Of a DNA stretch of 64,000 bases, positions 8,434 to 17,494 are shown piece after piece (within the stretch, counting starts at the first letter, position 1; each line of letters starts with the position of its first letter). The position numbers were made by a program, and so were the translations under genes. The stretch spans positions 248,001-312,000 of the forward strand of contig NZ_BAAACZ010000009.1 of NCBI RefSeq assembly GCF_039521975.1, written 5' to 3'. The notes below the pieces were generated by a model. That model searched no databases. It was given only the letters and a program-made list of their open reading frames with translations, and was not told the origin of the DNA. Source of the stretch: Alkalibacillus silvisoli. GTDB lineage: Bacteria; Bacillota; Bacilli; Bacillales; Alkalibacillaceae.

Positions 8434-9171
8434 TTGGAACAAGTTAATGGTATTATTTTAAGAACACAAGATTACGGCGAAACGAACAAAATTATAACAT
8501 TTTTAACTGAAGAATATGGGATGATTAGCGCTGTTGCAAGAGGTGCTAAAAAGTCAAAAAGTCGAATGGCTGCGGTGACGCAGCCATTTATATATGGACA
8601 ATACTTAGTTTATTTAAGTAAGGGGTTAGGCACTGTTCACCAAGGTGAAATATTACATAGTATGAGGCATATTAGAGAAGATATTGTTAAAACAGCCTAT
8701 GCTACATATATGGGAGAATTAACAACAAAGCTTGTTAATGAAAGAGAACCAAACAGACCACTTTTTAATGAGTTGTTAATTAGTTTTGAAAGGATGGAAG
8801 AAGATGTACCGCCATTAGCAATTTCATTAATGTATGAATTGAAATTATATCACATTGGAGGCTTTGCGCCCGTATTACACCAATGTGTGAATGGGCATGA
8901 GAATGAACCTATTGCCGGTTTCTCTGTAAAAGAAGGTGGTGTAGTTTGTCAGCAATGTAAATACCGTGTTTCCGATTTGTTTGTGCTTTCACCGCATGTT
9001 TATCATGTGTTAAGATTGATGAGCAGTCGCAGCTTAGCAAATATTAAAGACATATCAATCAAGGAAGACTCGCTTAACTTAATCAAAACCATTCTAGAAC
9101 AATATTATGACTATTATGGTGGAATGACCATTAAGTCAAAACGTTTCTTAGATCAAATTCATCTCTTTTAA
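8434..9171 (+). CDS. recO: DNA repair protein RecO
   Basis: A 245-residue protein with an N-terminal OB-fold (residues 1-80, including VNGIILRTQDYGETNKII) and a helical C-terminal domain with a Cys cluster (HQCVNGHE and CQQCKY) that binds zinc in many RecO proteins. RecO loads RecA on SSB-coated DNA in gap repair. The start is TTG at 8434, placed 8 bases after GTGAGGGG. Confidence 0.97.
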   Translation: MEQVNGIILRTQDYGETNKIITFLTEEYGMISAVARGAKKSKSRMAAVTQPFIYGQYLVYLSKGLGTVHQGEILHSMRHIREDIVKTAYATYMGELTTKLVNEREPNRPLFNELLISFERMEEDVPPLAISLMYELKLYHIGGFAPVLHQCVNGHENEPIAGFSVKEGGVVCQQCKYRVSDLFVLSPHVYHVLRLMSSRSLANIKDISIKEDSLNLIKTILEQYYDYYGGMTIKSKRFLDQIHLF

Positions 9172-9179
9172 CCGCTCTC

Positions 9180-9466
9180 GTCACAGGAATAGCACGAGTC
9201 TCTAAGACCTCTAAAGGCCACGCTTTTGGGCCGAGAGATGCACCTTTAGTCTGGCTAGTAACGCTCCGAAGTAGGCTTCCTCTAGTGCAAAACACTAAGA
9301 TGTTTAATCGATGAAGCTGTTTGGCTCTGATTTGTGCTGCGGCAAAGAAAACACTGCGACAAATGACCGTAGGGAAGTTTGAGCAGATGTTGCACTTGTG
9401 CCCTTTTGGTGAAAGCGTCCACCGAAAGCGAATCACAATAACAACAACGGACTTTAACAGAGCGTA
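9180..9466 (+). repeat. Putative degenerate interspersed repeat in the recO-ccpN gap
   Basis: The 409 bases between recO and ccpN contain no convincing gene. Most of the stretch is visibly richer in G and C than its surroundings, with short phrases such as AAGCGTCCACCGAAAGCG that look like Bacillaceae intergenic repeats. The last 30 bases (9430-9459) recur at 37540-37569 in the same orientation with 26 of 30 positions identical. In B. subtilis glyQ and glyS occupy this gap. Confidence 0.45.
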
Positions 9467-9511
9467 ATTTAAAAGAAATAGTATGACAAATTTTAAAAAT
9501 ATCACTCATTA

Positions 9512-9540
9512 TTTAAAAAATCGCCAAAATAGTATATAAT
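9512..9540 (+). promoter_or_regulatory. Candidate sigma-A promoter for ccpN-yqfL
   Basis: A perfect -10 hexamer TATAAT at 9535-9540 with a weak -35 (TTTAAA at 9512) at 17 bases. It lies 40 bases before the ccpN ATG. The -35 is poor, so the exact element is uncertain. Confidence 0.4.
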
Positions 9541-9580
9541 ATATGCGGAAGTATGACATCATTAAAGGTGGTGAAAGGCG

Positions 9581-10210
9581 ATGGACTTGACTCACCGTCA
9601 AGAGCAAATATTAGAAATCGTTAAAAAACATGGTCCGATTACAGGTGAAAATATTGCAGATGAACTAAACTTAACCCGTGCAACATTAAGACCAGATTTA
9701 GCCATATTAACTATGGCTGGCTTTTTAGATGCTAGGCCAAGAGTGGGATACTTTTATACAGGTAAAACAGGTAGTGAATTATTAACAGATAAAATTAAAA
9801 AGTTATCTGTAAGAGATTATCATTCCATCCCTGTTGTTGTTAATGATCAAGCAAACGCATATGATGCAATTACAACAATGTTTTTAGAGGATGTAGGGAC
9901 TCTATTCGTAGTAGATCATCATGGGATGTTAGTTGGTGTGTTATCTAGAAAAGATTTGTTAAGGACAAGTATAGGACAACAAGACTTAACTGAGGTTCCT
10001 GTACATATCATTATGACACGATTACCGAAAATTAAAGTGTGTCAGAAAGATGACTTATTAATAGATGCTGGAATTAAGTTGATTGAAAACCAAATCGATG
10101 CTTTACCAGTTGTTCAAGAAAAAGGAAAAGGTTTAGAAGTCATTGGAAGATTAACGAAAACAAATATTACAAAAGCTTTTGTAGAGCTTGTAAAAAATGA
10201 AGACGTTTAA
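9581..10210 (+). CDS. ccpN: Transcriptional repressor CcpN
   Basis: A 209-residue protein with an N-terminal winged-helix domain (residues 1-65, LTHRQEQILEIVKKHGPITG then LNLTRATLRPDLAIL) and two CBS domains (about 75-135 and 140-205). This is the CcpN/YqzB architecture. CcpN represses gluconeogenic genes (gapB, pckA) on glycolytic carbon sources. The next gene, yqfL, is its usual operon partner. The ribosome site AAAGGTGGTG precedes the ATG. Confidence 0.95.
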   Translation: MDLTHRQEQILEIVKKHGPITGENIADELNLTRATLRPDLAILTMAGFLDARPRVGYFYTGKTGSELLTDKIKKLSVRDYHSIPVVVNDQANAYDAITTMFLEDVGTLFVVDHHGMLVGVLSRKDLLRTSIGQQDLTEVPVHIIMTRLPKIKVCQKDDLLIDAGIKLIENQIDALPVVQEKGKGLEVIGRLTKTNITKAFVELVKNEDV

Positions 10211-10224
10211 AGGGGGGAAAAGCA

Positions 10225-11025
10225 ATGCACCCAAAAACTTTCTACATAATTTCTGATTCAGTTGGAGAAACAGCAGAGTTAATGGCAAAAGCGGCTATAA
10301 GTCAATTTACCGATGCCAATATGCAAATTCAAAGAATCCCATATGTAGACGACTTCGAAACTTTAGAAGAAGCGGTATATACAGCAAAAGACAACGGTAG
10401 TCTAATCGCGTATACATTAGTTAAACCAGAGTACCGACAAAGAATTGAAAATCTAGCAGAAGAGTTAGACCTTGTGACACTTGATTTATTAGGACCATTA
10501 ATTGAAAACTTAGAAAATCATTTAGGACAACAACCTGTATTAAAACCGGGGTTAGTCCATAAACTAGATGAAGATTATTATAAACGAATTGAAGCAATTG
10601 AGTTTGCAGTAAAGTATGATGATGGACGTGATGCTAAAGGGATTCTTAAGGCAGATCTAGTTCTGATTGGAGTTTCCCGAACTTCTAAGACACCATTATC
10701 ACAATTTTTAGCGCATAAAAAGTTGAAAGTGGCTAATGTGCCAATTGTCCCAGAAGTTGAGCCACCAGAAGAGTTATTTCAAGTCCATCCCAGTAAGTGT
10801 ATTGGTTTAAATATTAGTGCAGACAAACTAAACCATATAAGAACAGAACGACTTAAGTCTTTAGGTTTGGATGGGAATGCTAACTACGCACAATATAACC
10901 GGATTCAAGAAGAAATAAGTCATTTTAACAAAGTAGTTGAGAAGATTGGTTGTAAAACAATTGATGTATCAACAAAGGCCGTTGAAGAAACAGCTAATGC
11001 TATATTAAGTACTGTGAAAAAATAA
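10225..11025 (+). CDS. yqfL: Pyruvate, phosphate dikinase regulatory-type protein YqfL (DUF299)
   Basis: A 266-residue protein of the bifunctional ADP-dependent kinase / phosphorylase family that modifies pyruvate phosphate dikinase or PEP synthase. The nucleotide-binding motif GVSRTSKTP is near residue 152. In B. subtilis YqfL is genetically linked to control of CcpN activity, and the 14-base gap to ccpN supports that role here. Which enzyme it modifies, if any, cannot be told from this window. Confidence 0.92.
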   Translation: MHPKTFYIISDSVGETAELMAKAAISQFTDANMQIQRIPYVDDFETLEEAVYTAKDNGSLIAYTLVKPEYRQRIENLAEELDLVTLDLLGPLIENLENHLGQQPVLKPGLVHKLDEDYYKRIEAIEFAVKYDDGRDAKGILKADLVLIGVSRTSKTPLSQFLAHKKLKVANVPIVPEVEPPEELFQVHPSKCIGLNISADKLNHIRTERLKSLGLDGNANYAQYNRIQEEISHFNKVVEKIGCKTIDVSTKAVEETANAILSTVKK

Positions 11026-11105
11026 ATTAAGTCTGGGAACAAGGTAAAAGGTGTCACCTCAATTAATCAACATTCAGGTTTTTTTAAGAATGTTAGAGAA
11101 TCGCA

Positions 11106-11147
11106 AAAATCCGAACGAGTTCAGATCTAATGAATCGTTCGGATTTT
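11106..11147 (+). terminator. Hairpin downstream of yqfL, probable terminator
   Basis: A 13-bp perfect stem (AAAATCCGAACGA with TCGTTCGGATTTT) and a 16-base loop, 80 bases after the yqfL stop. The T tract is short (TTTTCTATTG), so termination may be partial. Confidence 0.6.
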
Positions 11148-11436
11148 CTATTGTTCCAATTAGTTTTAATCTCATTTTAAATTGGGTGTTTTCAAATACG
11201 TTTTCTTCTCAGGTTCGTTTCATTGTGTCAAACGACGACATTTTTTAGTTAAACTATTAGCGTTAAACAATATTTTGAGTTATAATTCATATTTGTGATG
11301 ATTTAAACGAAAAAATGGCATGACTTAAAGTGATTAAAAACGCAAACGCTATTAAAAGAGATTATTTCTTAAAAAATGTCGATTCTTGAAGGGATTTAAG
11401 TTCTTTTATCGAATAAATAACTATATGGTGATCTAT
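11148..11436 (+). other. Intergenic stretch ahead of dnaG
   Basis: No gene is supported here. The stretch is AT-rich, with one good -10 (TATAAT at 11281-11286) but no convincing -35. The dnaG-sigA operon promoter probably lies within it. B. subtilis has yqxD near this site; it is absent. Confidence 0.5.
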
Positions 11437-13266
11437 ATGCAACATAAAATCCCAGATGAACTCATTGATCAAATCGTATCTAAAAATGATATTGTAGATG
11501 TGATTGGTGAGCATATCCAACTGACAAGGAAAGGTCGGAATTACTTCGGTCTGTGTCCATTCCATGGTGAGAACACACCTTCATTCTCAGTATCCCCCGA
11601 TAAGCAAATTTTTCATTGCTTCGGGTGTGGTAAAGGTGGGAATGTCATTAAGTTTACCATGGAATTAGATTCGATTTCATTTATTGAAGCGGTTCAAAAC
11701 CTAGCTGACAAAACGGGTGAACCACTGCCTGAACAATATGTCCAAGGTTCCAATGAGCCTTTTTTATCTGATGCTTTGAAAACAGCATTAGAAGGGTATG
11801 AATGGTCGACTAAACTTTTCCATCATGTCTTAAAATATACTTCAGACGGAAAAGAAGGGCACAATTATTTACAAAAAAGAGGATTTGAACAAAGCGATAT
11901 CGAACAGTTTCAATTAGGATACTCGCCAAACAAGGATCAATTCTTATCAACATTCCTACAGAATAAAGGTTTTAAACTCGAAAACTTGTTAGAGGTAGGT
12001 TTATTGAGTAGCCGAGATGGGAATACCTTTTTTGACCGTTTTAAAGGTCGAGTTATATTCCCAATCCAAAACCATCAAGGTAAAGTTGTCGGTTTTGGTG
12101 GACGAGCCATTGAAGATGGAATTGAACCAAAATACTTAAACAGCCCTGATTCTAAGCTTTTCCAAAAGGGGAAACTTTTATACAACTTTTATGAAGCTAG
12201 GAAACATTTTCAAAAGCAGAAGGAAGTTGTGTTATTTGAAGGATATGCTGATGTTATAAAAGCCTACCAAGCTAATGTTTATCATGCTGTGGCCACTTTA
12301 GGAACGAGTTTGACTAAGTATCAATCTAACCTTTTAAAGCGCTATGTTGATCGTGTTGTTATTTGCTTTGATGGTGATCAAGCTGGTAAGGATGCGAGTT
12401 ACAAAACAGCTGAGCAACTTAAAGAAGTTGGATTAGATGTGTTAGTTGCCAATGTTCCATACCAAATGGACCCTGATGATTTCATTGATACTTATGGACC
12501 TGAGAAATTCCAAAACCAAGTTTTAGGTTCAGCTGAATCATATATTGCGTTTGCGTTAAACTACTTAAAAAAAGACTATAATTTACAAGCGAAACATGAT
12601 CAATTAGCTTACATTGAAAAGGCGCTCGATTTAGTAGCAACCGTTGATCATGCAGTTGAACGTGATGTATATCTTAAAGAATTAGAAGAGACTTTTGACT
12701 TATATCGTGAAACCTTAGAAAACGAAATTATAGAGCGCAGAAGAATAAATAACCACCAGAATGAACAAGATAATCGTGTTAAGTATGATGAAAATAGGGA
12801 AAAACATACTAGAAAACGCGAAAAAATTTATCCAGCATATCAAAACGCAGAACGTCATTTAATAGCTCATATGCTTCAAAATGACTATATTGCAACTCAA
12901 GTGCAAGATCGAATAGGCTCTAAATTTAATATGCAAGAACATCAAGTATTAGTTACTTACTTATATGCATATTATGAGGAAGGAAATGAGCCTAATGCCA
13001 GTCGATTGATGGAGAAGTTGCCAGATGAGTCGTTAAAGCAGTTGGTTGCTGAATTAGCTGTTTTATCTATAAATGAATCATTAGAGAGAGAAGAATTAGA
13101 TGATTATTTGTTTGCCATTTTGAAAGAGGCAGATATTGACCAAGAAATACGGTCTTTAGAAAAAATGTTAAAAAATGCAGAAAAAGAAAGTGATCCTAAA
13201 TCTGCTGCGAGAATAGGTATGAAAATTCTAGAATTGAGGAAAAAAAGTAATAAATCCAAGCTGTAG
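11437..13266 (+). CDS. dnaG: DNA primase DnaG
   Basis: A 609-residue primase. The N-terminal CHC2 zinc finger (CPFHGE and HCFGCGKGG, residues about 40-70) is followed by the TOPRIM core (VVLFEGYADVIKAYQ near residue 265 and VICFDGDQAG near residue 308) and a C-terminal DnaB-interacting helical domain. The ATG at 11437 (MQHKIPDELIDQIV) matches the family start; upstream in-frame codons would add 17 unconserved residues. No strong ribosome site is visible, which is common for this gene. It is the first gene of the macromolecular synthesis operon with sigA. Confidence 0.96.
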   Translation: MQHKIPDELIDQIVSKNDIVDVIGEHIQLTRKGRNYFGLCPFHGENTPSFSVSPDKQIFHCFGCGKGGNVIKFTMELDSISFIEAVQNLADKTGEPLPEQYVQGSNEPFLSDALKTALEGYEWSTKLFHHVLKYTSDGKEGHNYLQKRGFEQSDIEQFQLGYSPNKDQFLSTFLQNKGFKLENLLEVGLLSSRDGNTFFDRFKGRVIFPIQNHQGKVVGFGGRAIEDGIEPKYLNSPDSKLFQKGKLLYNFYEARKHFQKQKEVVLFEGYADVIKAYQANVYHAVATLGTSLTKYQSNLLKRYVDRVVICFDGDQAGKDASYKTAEQLKEVGLDVLVANVPYQMDPDDFIDTYGPEKFQNQVLGSAESYIAFALNYLKKDYNLQAKHDQLAYIEKALDLVATVDHAVERDVYLKELEETFDLYRETLENEIIERRRINNHQNEQDNRVKYDENREKHTRKREKIYPAYQNAERHLIAHMLQNDYIATQVQDRIGSKFNMQEHQVLVTYLYAYYEEGNEPNASRLMEKLPDESLKQLVAELAVLSINESLEREELDDYLFAILKEADIDQEIRSLEKMLKNAEKESDPKSAARIGMKILELRKKSNKSKL

Positions 13267-13291
13267 CAGTCGGTTTGGAAGGAGGGGTATC

Positions 13292-14425
13292 ATGGCTGAG
13301 AAGCCAATAGAATCAAAAGAAGTTGGACAAGATCAAACTCAAGAGCAGGATTTAACTGTTGATCAAGCAAAAGAACAGTTACTTGAAATGGGTAAAAAAC
13401 GAGGTGTGCTCGTTTACGAGGAAATTGCTGATAAATTAGGTCACTTCGACCTTGACTCTGAACAAATGGATGAATTTTATGAGCAATTAGCTGACCAAGG
13501 GATCGATATTATTGGCGAAAATGATGATCCAAATATACAAAAAATCGCTAAAGAAGAAGAATTTGATTTAACTGATCTAAGTGTACCTCCAGGTGTGAAA
13601 ATTAACGACCCTGTTCGTATGTACCTTAAAGAAATTGGTCGGGTTGATTTACTTTCAGCTGATGAAGAAATTGAATTAGCCAATCGAATCGAACAAGGTG
13701 ATGAAGAAGCAAAACGACGTCTTTCTGAAGCTAACTTAAGACTAGTAGTAAGTATTGCAAAGCGTTATGTAGGTCGAGGAATGTTGTTTTTGGACTTAAT
13801 CCAAGAAGGTAATATGGGTCTGATTAAGGCCGTTGAGAAGTTCGATTACCGAAAAGGCTTCAAGTTCAGTACGTATGCGACTTGGTGGATTAGGCAAGCT
13901 ATTACAAGAGCTATTGCTGACCAAGCGAGAACAATTCGTATTCCTGTTCATATGGTCGAAACAATTAATAAATTAATTCGTGTTCAGCGACAATTACTAC
14001 AAGACTTAGGACGCGAACCAGTACCAGAAGAAATTGCTGAAGAGATGGACTTAACGCCTGACAAAGTACGTGAGATTTTAAAGATTGCTCAAGAACCAGT
14101 CTCATTAGAAACACCAATTGGTGAAGAAGATGATTCACACTTGGGTGATTTCATTGAAGACCAAGAAGCGACTTCACCCTCAGATCATGCAGCTTATGAG
14201 CTTCTTAAAGAACAGCTTGAGGATGTGTTAGATACATTAACAGACCGAGAAGAAAATGTGTTAAGATTGCGTTTCGGTTTAGATGATGGAAGAACACGTA
14301 CATTAGAAGAAGTAGGTAAAGTGTTTGGTGTTACAAGAGAGCGTATTCGCCAAATTGAGGCTAAAGCATTAAGGAAGTTAAGGCACCCTAGCCGAAGTAA
14401 ACGTCTAAAAGACTTTTTAGAATAA
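13292..14425 (+). CDS. sigA: RNA polymerase primary sigma factor SigA
   Basis: A 377-residue sigma-70 protein with region 1.1, region 1.2 (DPVRMYLKEIG), region 2 (ANLRLVVSIAKRYVGRGM, then STYATWWIRQAITRA), region 3 and region 4 (LTDREENVLRLRFGLDDG, then the helix-turn-helix VTRERIRQIEAKALRKLR). It is the housekeeping sigma factor, encoded 25 bases after dnaG behind GGAGGGG. Confidence 0.98.
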   Translation: MAEKPIESKEVGQDQTQEQDLTVDQAKEQLLEMGKKRGVLVYEEIADKLGHFDLDSEQMDEFYEQLADQGIDIIGENDDPNIQKIAKEEEFDLTDLSVPPGVKINDPVRMYLKEIGRVDLLSADEEIELANRIEQGDEEAKRRLSEANLRLVVSIAKRYVGRGMLFLDLIQEGNMGLIKAVEKFDYRKGFKFSTYATWWIRQAITRAIADQARTIRIPVHMVETINKLIRVQRQLLQDLGREPVPEEIAEEMDLTPDKVREILKIAQEPVSLETPIGEEDDSHLGDFIEDQEATSPSDHAAYELLKEQLEDVLDTLTDREENVLRLRFGLDDGRTRTLEEVGKVFGVTRERIRQIEAKALRKLRHPSRSKRLKDFLE

Positions 14426-14451
14426 CCTCTCCTTATCTTCGGAGGTGCAAA

Positions 14452-14994
14452 ATGGGAAATGGTGATCACAAGCAAGTTATTATTGATGAGATCAAACATT
14501 GGAAGCAATCTAAATTATTGCCAGCAGAGTATTGTGATTTTTTATTAGCTTTATATACGTATGGAGAAGGGGTAGAAGAAAGTACAGAACCAAAACAAAG
14601 AAGATCACACCATGTCTTCTTTTACATTGATATCGTTCTTTTACTACTCCTTCTACCTCTATCATTAATTTTGATGATCGTGTATCAATTTGGAATGGCA
14701 TTAGACATTTTAATCTACACGGTGATATTGCTTGTAATTTCATTTCATATTTATTGGTACAAACGTAAGTCAAAATCATTGATTCATATACCAATTATGC
14801 TATTTTTTTTAGTCTTATTAATTAGTACTATTTCAATTATTCATTCATTGTATGGACAAGGCTTTGTTTTAAATACAGCAGTAATCTTTCACTGTTTACT
14901 ATGGATTGTAACAGGCTTTGTTTTTAGGTACCATTATTTGATTGCTTCTGGTTTTATTGGGGTTATATTATTTATGATTTTCATATTTTTATAA
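14452..14994 (+). CDS. Integral membrane protein of unknown function
   Basis: A 180-residue protein with a soluble N-terminal segment of about 45 residues (DEIKHWKQSKLLPAEYCDFL), followed by five membrane helices ending at the C-terminus. The N-terminal pattern of a Trp/Lys-rich helix and L-L-P-x-x-Y-C-D-F-L-L-A-L-Y recurs, as I recall, in other Bacillaceae membrane proteins, but I cannot name a family. A GGAGGTG site precedes the ATG, and it is 26 bases behind sigA, so it may be read from the same transcript. B. subtilis has no clear counterpart at this site. Confidence 0.8.
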   Translation: MGNGDHKQVIIDEIKHWKQSKLLPAEYCDFLLALYTYGEGVEESTEPKQRRSHHVFFYIDIVLLLLLLPLSLILMIVYQFGMALDILIYTVILLVISFHIYWYKRKSKSLIHIPIMLFFLVLLISTISIIHSLYGQGFVLNTAVIFHCLLWIVTGFVFRYHYLIASGFIGVILFMIFIFL

Positions 14995-15093
14995 TAAATT
15001 TCACATTTTAACCCTTTCCGTTGAACGCTTTTTCGAGTAAAATATATATAGTTTTGGGATACATATTAGGTGACATAAGGAGGAAGAAAACAC

Positions 15094-15450
15094 ATGAGCA
15101 GAAATCCAATTATACCATATGTAACAATTGCAATATTAGGTATTGTTGCAATGATTGTTATGGGTGGTATTGGCTTAGATCAATTGCGCCATGCTGAGGA
15201 TGCAACTGAAGAGACAGAAGAAACAGCAGAAAATCCAGAAGCGATTTATGAACAAAACTGCATGTCCTGTCACGGTGGCGATTTAGAAGGTGCAAGTGGT
15301 CCAGAGCTACAAGGTGCTGGTGACCGTTTCTCAATTGAAGAACTAGAAGACATTATTGATAATGGTGTTGAGGGAAGTTCAATCATGACTGGAGACTATG
15401 CGACCACTGAAGAAGCAGAGATATTAGCTGAGTGGATAATGGAACAGTAA
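15094..15450 (+). CDS. cccA: Cytochrome c-550 (membrane-anchored)
   Basis: A 118-residue protein with an N-terminal membrane anchor (about residues 6-30, IPYVTIAILGIVAMIVMGGI), an acidic linker rich in Glu and Thr, and a class I cytochrome c domain. The haem site CMSCH is near residue 56, and a Met in SIMTG is the likely axial ligand. It carries electrons on the outer face of the membrane. Position after sigA matches B. subtilis cccA. The strongly acidic linker is more extreme than usual. Confidence 0.95.
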   Translation: MSRNPIIPYVTIAILGIVAMIVMGGIGLDQLRHAEDATEETEETAENPEAIYEQNCMSCHGGDLEGASGPELQGAGDRFSIEELEDIIDNGVEGSSIMTGDYATTEEAEILAEWIMEQ

Positions 15451-15464
15451 CATCTTAAATAAAG

Positions 15465-15524
15465 AAGTCCAGGAGCATGTTTGTAAGACGACCTTGCAGA
15501 CGACCGTTTCTGGACTTTTATTTT
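15465..15524 (+). terminator. Terminator after cccA
   Basis: The arms AAGTCCAG (15465-15472) and CTGGACTT (15510-15517) enclose a long loop carrying AGACGACC twice, and a T-rich tail follows. Confidence 0.75.
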
Positions 15525-15560
15525 TAGAAAAATTTAATATTAAATTACAGGAGAATAATT

Positions 15561-16259
15561 ATGCAGGAGATTGGTTTATCTAAAAGGCTCAACAAAGTTA
15601 AGGATATGATTCCTCATGAGGTTCAAACTTTCGCAGATATTGGCTCAGATCATGCTTATTTGCCGTGCCAAGTATGTCTAGAACGTCCAAATGTATTTGC
15701 GATTGCAGGTGAAGTAAATGAAGGGCCATATCATGCGGCAGTACACCAAGTTGAATCAGCACAACTAACGGAAAGAATTGATGTAAGATTAGGTGATGGG
15801 CTCCAAATTCTTGAGAACAGAGAAGTTGATTGTATCACAATTGCTGGTATGGGTGGCTCATTGATTACAAATATATTAAAACAAGGCATGCACGTATTAG
15901 AAGGTGTTAAAACGTTAGTATTACAACCAAACATTGATGCTAGTTCTATTCGGCAATTCGCAATTGATTACCAGTATGAAATCATTAATGAAGATGTCAT
16001 TTTAGAAGATGGCTATATTTATGAATTAGTCGTCTTAACACCTAGTGACACCTCAGTCGATTATACTGGAAAACAAATATATTTAGGACCTGTTATGTTA
16101 CAATCAAAAAATAAGGCATTTTATCAAAAATGGAAGCAAGTCTATTACAAAAAGAAATCGATCATCGAACAGATGAAACAAGCAAAACAGCCTAATGAAC
16201 TAAAAATTAAAGAGTTCAAACAACAAATACAGTGGATTGAAGAGGAGGTTTTTAATTAA
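15561..16259 (+). CDS. trmK: tRNA (adenine(22)-N1)-methyltransferase TrmK
   Basis: A 232-residue Rossmann-fold methyltransferase (COG2384). Motif I is FADIGSDHAYLP near residue 23, the next motif is AIAGEVNEGPY, and ITIAGMGGSLI lies near residue 93. TrmK methylates N1 of A22 in tRNA. The adjacency to yqfO is the standard Bacillus arrangement. The ribosome site CAGGAGAAT precedes the ATG. Confidence 0.95.
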   Translation: MQEIGLSKRLNKVKDMIPHEVQTFADIGSDHAYLPCQVCLERPNVFAIAGEVNEGPYHAAVHQVESAQLTERIDVRLGDGLQILENREVDCITIAGMGGSLITNILKQGMHVLEGVKTLVLQPNIDASSIRQFAIDYQYEIINEDVILEDGYIYELVVLTPSDTSVDYTGKQIYLGPVMLQSKNKAFYQKWKQVYYKKKSIIEQMKQAKQPNELKIKEFKQQIQWIEEEVFN

Positions 16260-16260
16260 T

Positions 16261-17379
16261 ATGCACGAGGCAAAAGTGAAAGACGTCATTAAAATAGTTG
16301 AAGAAATGGCTCCTAAGCATTTGGCTTTTGAAGGTGATCCAATAGGTTTACAAGTAGGTGATTTTAATGGAAAAGTAAAGCGTGTCATGGTTGCATTAGA
16401 TGTGTTAGAAAATGTAGTTGATGAAGCTATTGTTAAAGAAATCGACTTAATCATTGCGCATCACCCCTTTATTTTTAAACCGTTAAAATCTATTGACATA
16501 AATAGTGAAAAAGGCAGGATAATCAAGAAGCTTATTAAACATGATATTACTGTTTATGCTGCTCATACAAACTTAGATATCACAAGCGGTGGCGTCAATG
16601 ACATGTTAATGAATCAGTTAGGAATTGAAAGTGAAGGTGTTGTTGTGTCGACTGAGAAAGAACGACTTTATAAGCTAGTCATCTTCGTGCCGACTACTCA
16701 TGAAACTGAACTAAGAGATGCTTTAGCTGAAGCTGGTGCGGGTCATATTGGGAACTATAGCCATTGTACTTTTAATAGTGAAGGCTTTGGAACGTTTAAG
16801 CCACAGGAAGGGACAGATCCTTTTATTGGTTCAACTAATCAGTTAGAAAAGGTGAATGAATTAAGGATGGAAACGATCGTACCAGAGTCACTACTGGGCC
16901 AAAGTATTCAATTGGCTAACGAAGCTCACCCATATGAAGAAATGGCATATGACCTTTACCCACTTCAATTACAAGGTGAGGATAAGGGACTAGGTAGAAT
17001 AGGACGATTAGAAAGTCCTAAGACATTAGAGGAGTTCGCTCAAGACGTTAAGCATTCTTTTAACGTTCCACAGTTAAGGTTTGTTGGGGACCCTAGTAAA
17101 AAAGTTAAAAAAGTAGCAGTTATTGGTGGAGATGGTAATAAATTTATAAATCAGGCTAAACTTAAAGGAGCAGATGTGTTAATAACAGGTGATGTATATT
17201 ACCATACTGCTCATGATGCTCTAGGGATTGGTTTAGCGATGATTGACCCAGGACACCATGTCGAACAAGTGATGAAGCAAGGACTAATGAATATTCTTGA
17301 AGAGAAAGCGAATGATCATCAATTTGACCTTGAGTTCACCTCATCAGGCCAAGTAACTGAACCTTTTCAGTTTTTATAA
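16261..17379 (+). CDS. yqfO: Nif3-like dinuclear metal-centre protein YqfO
   Basis: A 372-residue protein with the two halves of the Nif3/DUF34 fold. Metal-ligand His residues lie in IAHHPFIFK and YAAHTNLDI, and GDVYYHTAHDA and DPGHHVEQ in the C-terminal half. Between them is the PII/CutA-like insert (about residues 130-230) typical of the longer Firmicutes form. ATG 16261 is chosen although GAGGAGG is 12 bases away; it directly follows the trmK stop. Family members form hexameric rings with a two-metal site; the substrate is unknown. Confidence 0.93.
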   Translation: MHEAKVKDVIKIVEEMAPKHLAFEGDPIGLQVGDFNGKVKRVMVALDVLENVVDEAIVKEIDLIIAHHPFIFKPLKSIDINSEKGRIIKKLIKHDITVYAAHTNLDITSGGVNDMLMNQLGIESEGVVVSTEKERLYKLVIFVPTTHETELRDALAEAGAGHIGNYSHCTFNSEGFGTFKPQEGTDPFIGSTNQLEKVNELRMETIVPESLLGQSIQLANEAHPYEEMAYDLYPLQLQGEDKGLGRIGRLESPKTLEEFAQDVKHSFNVPQLRFVGDPSKKVKKVAVIGGDGNKFINQAKLKGADVLITGDVYYHTAHDALGIGLAMIDPGHHVEQVMKQGLMNILEEKANDHQFDLEFTSSGQVTEPFQFL

Positions 17380-17428
17380 TAACTAATAACATTGAATATT
17401 TAAAATCTTTTTACTTATTTATGTTTTA

Positions 17429-17457
17429 TTGACAGTAAGGCGACCGATTGATAACCT
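17429..17457 (+). promoter_or_regulatory. Candidate promoter for guaB
   Basis: A consensus -35 TTGACA at 17429-17434 with TAACCT 17 bases later as a moderate -10. It stands 38 bases before the guaB start. No purine riboswitch precedes guaB. Confidence 0.45.
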
Positions 17458-17494
17458 ACTAATAATATTTAGGAGGAGAGGAGAATGGTTAATC

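Noticed and set aside
9131..9509. Minus-strand frames of 124 and 75 codons in the recO-ccpN gap
   Set aside because: They lie over the repeat, have no ribosome site and show no protein-like pattern.
11051..11248. 65-codon frame after yqfL
   Set aside because: It crosses the yqfL hairpin, has no ribosome site and no recognisable sequence.
17429..17494. 22-codon extension of guaB
   Set aside because: It runs across the promoter and ribosome site; GuaB homologues begin at MW-x-x-K-F.
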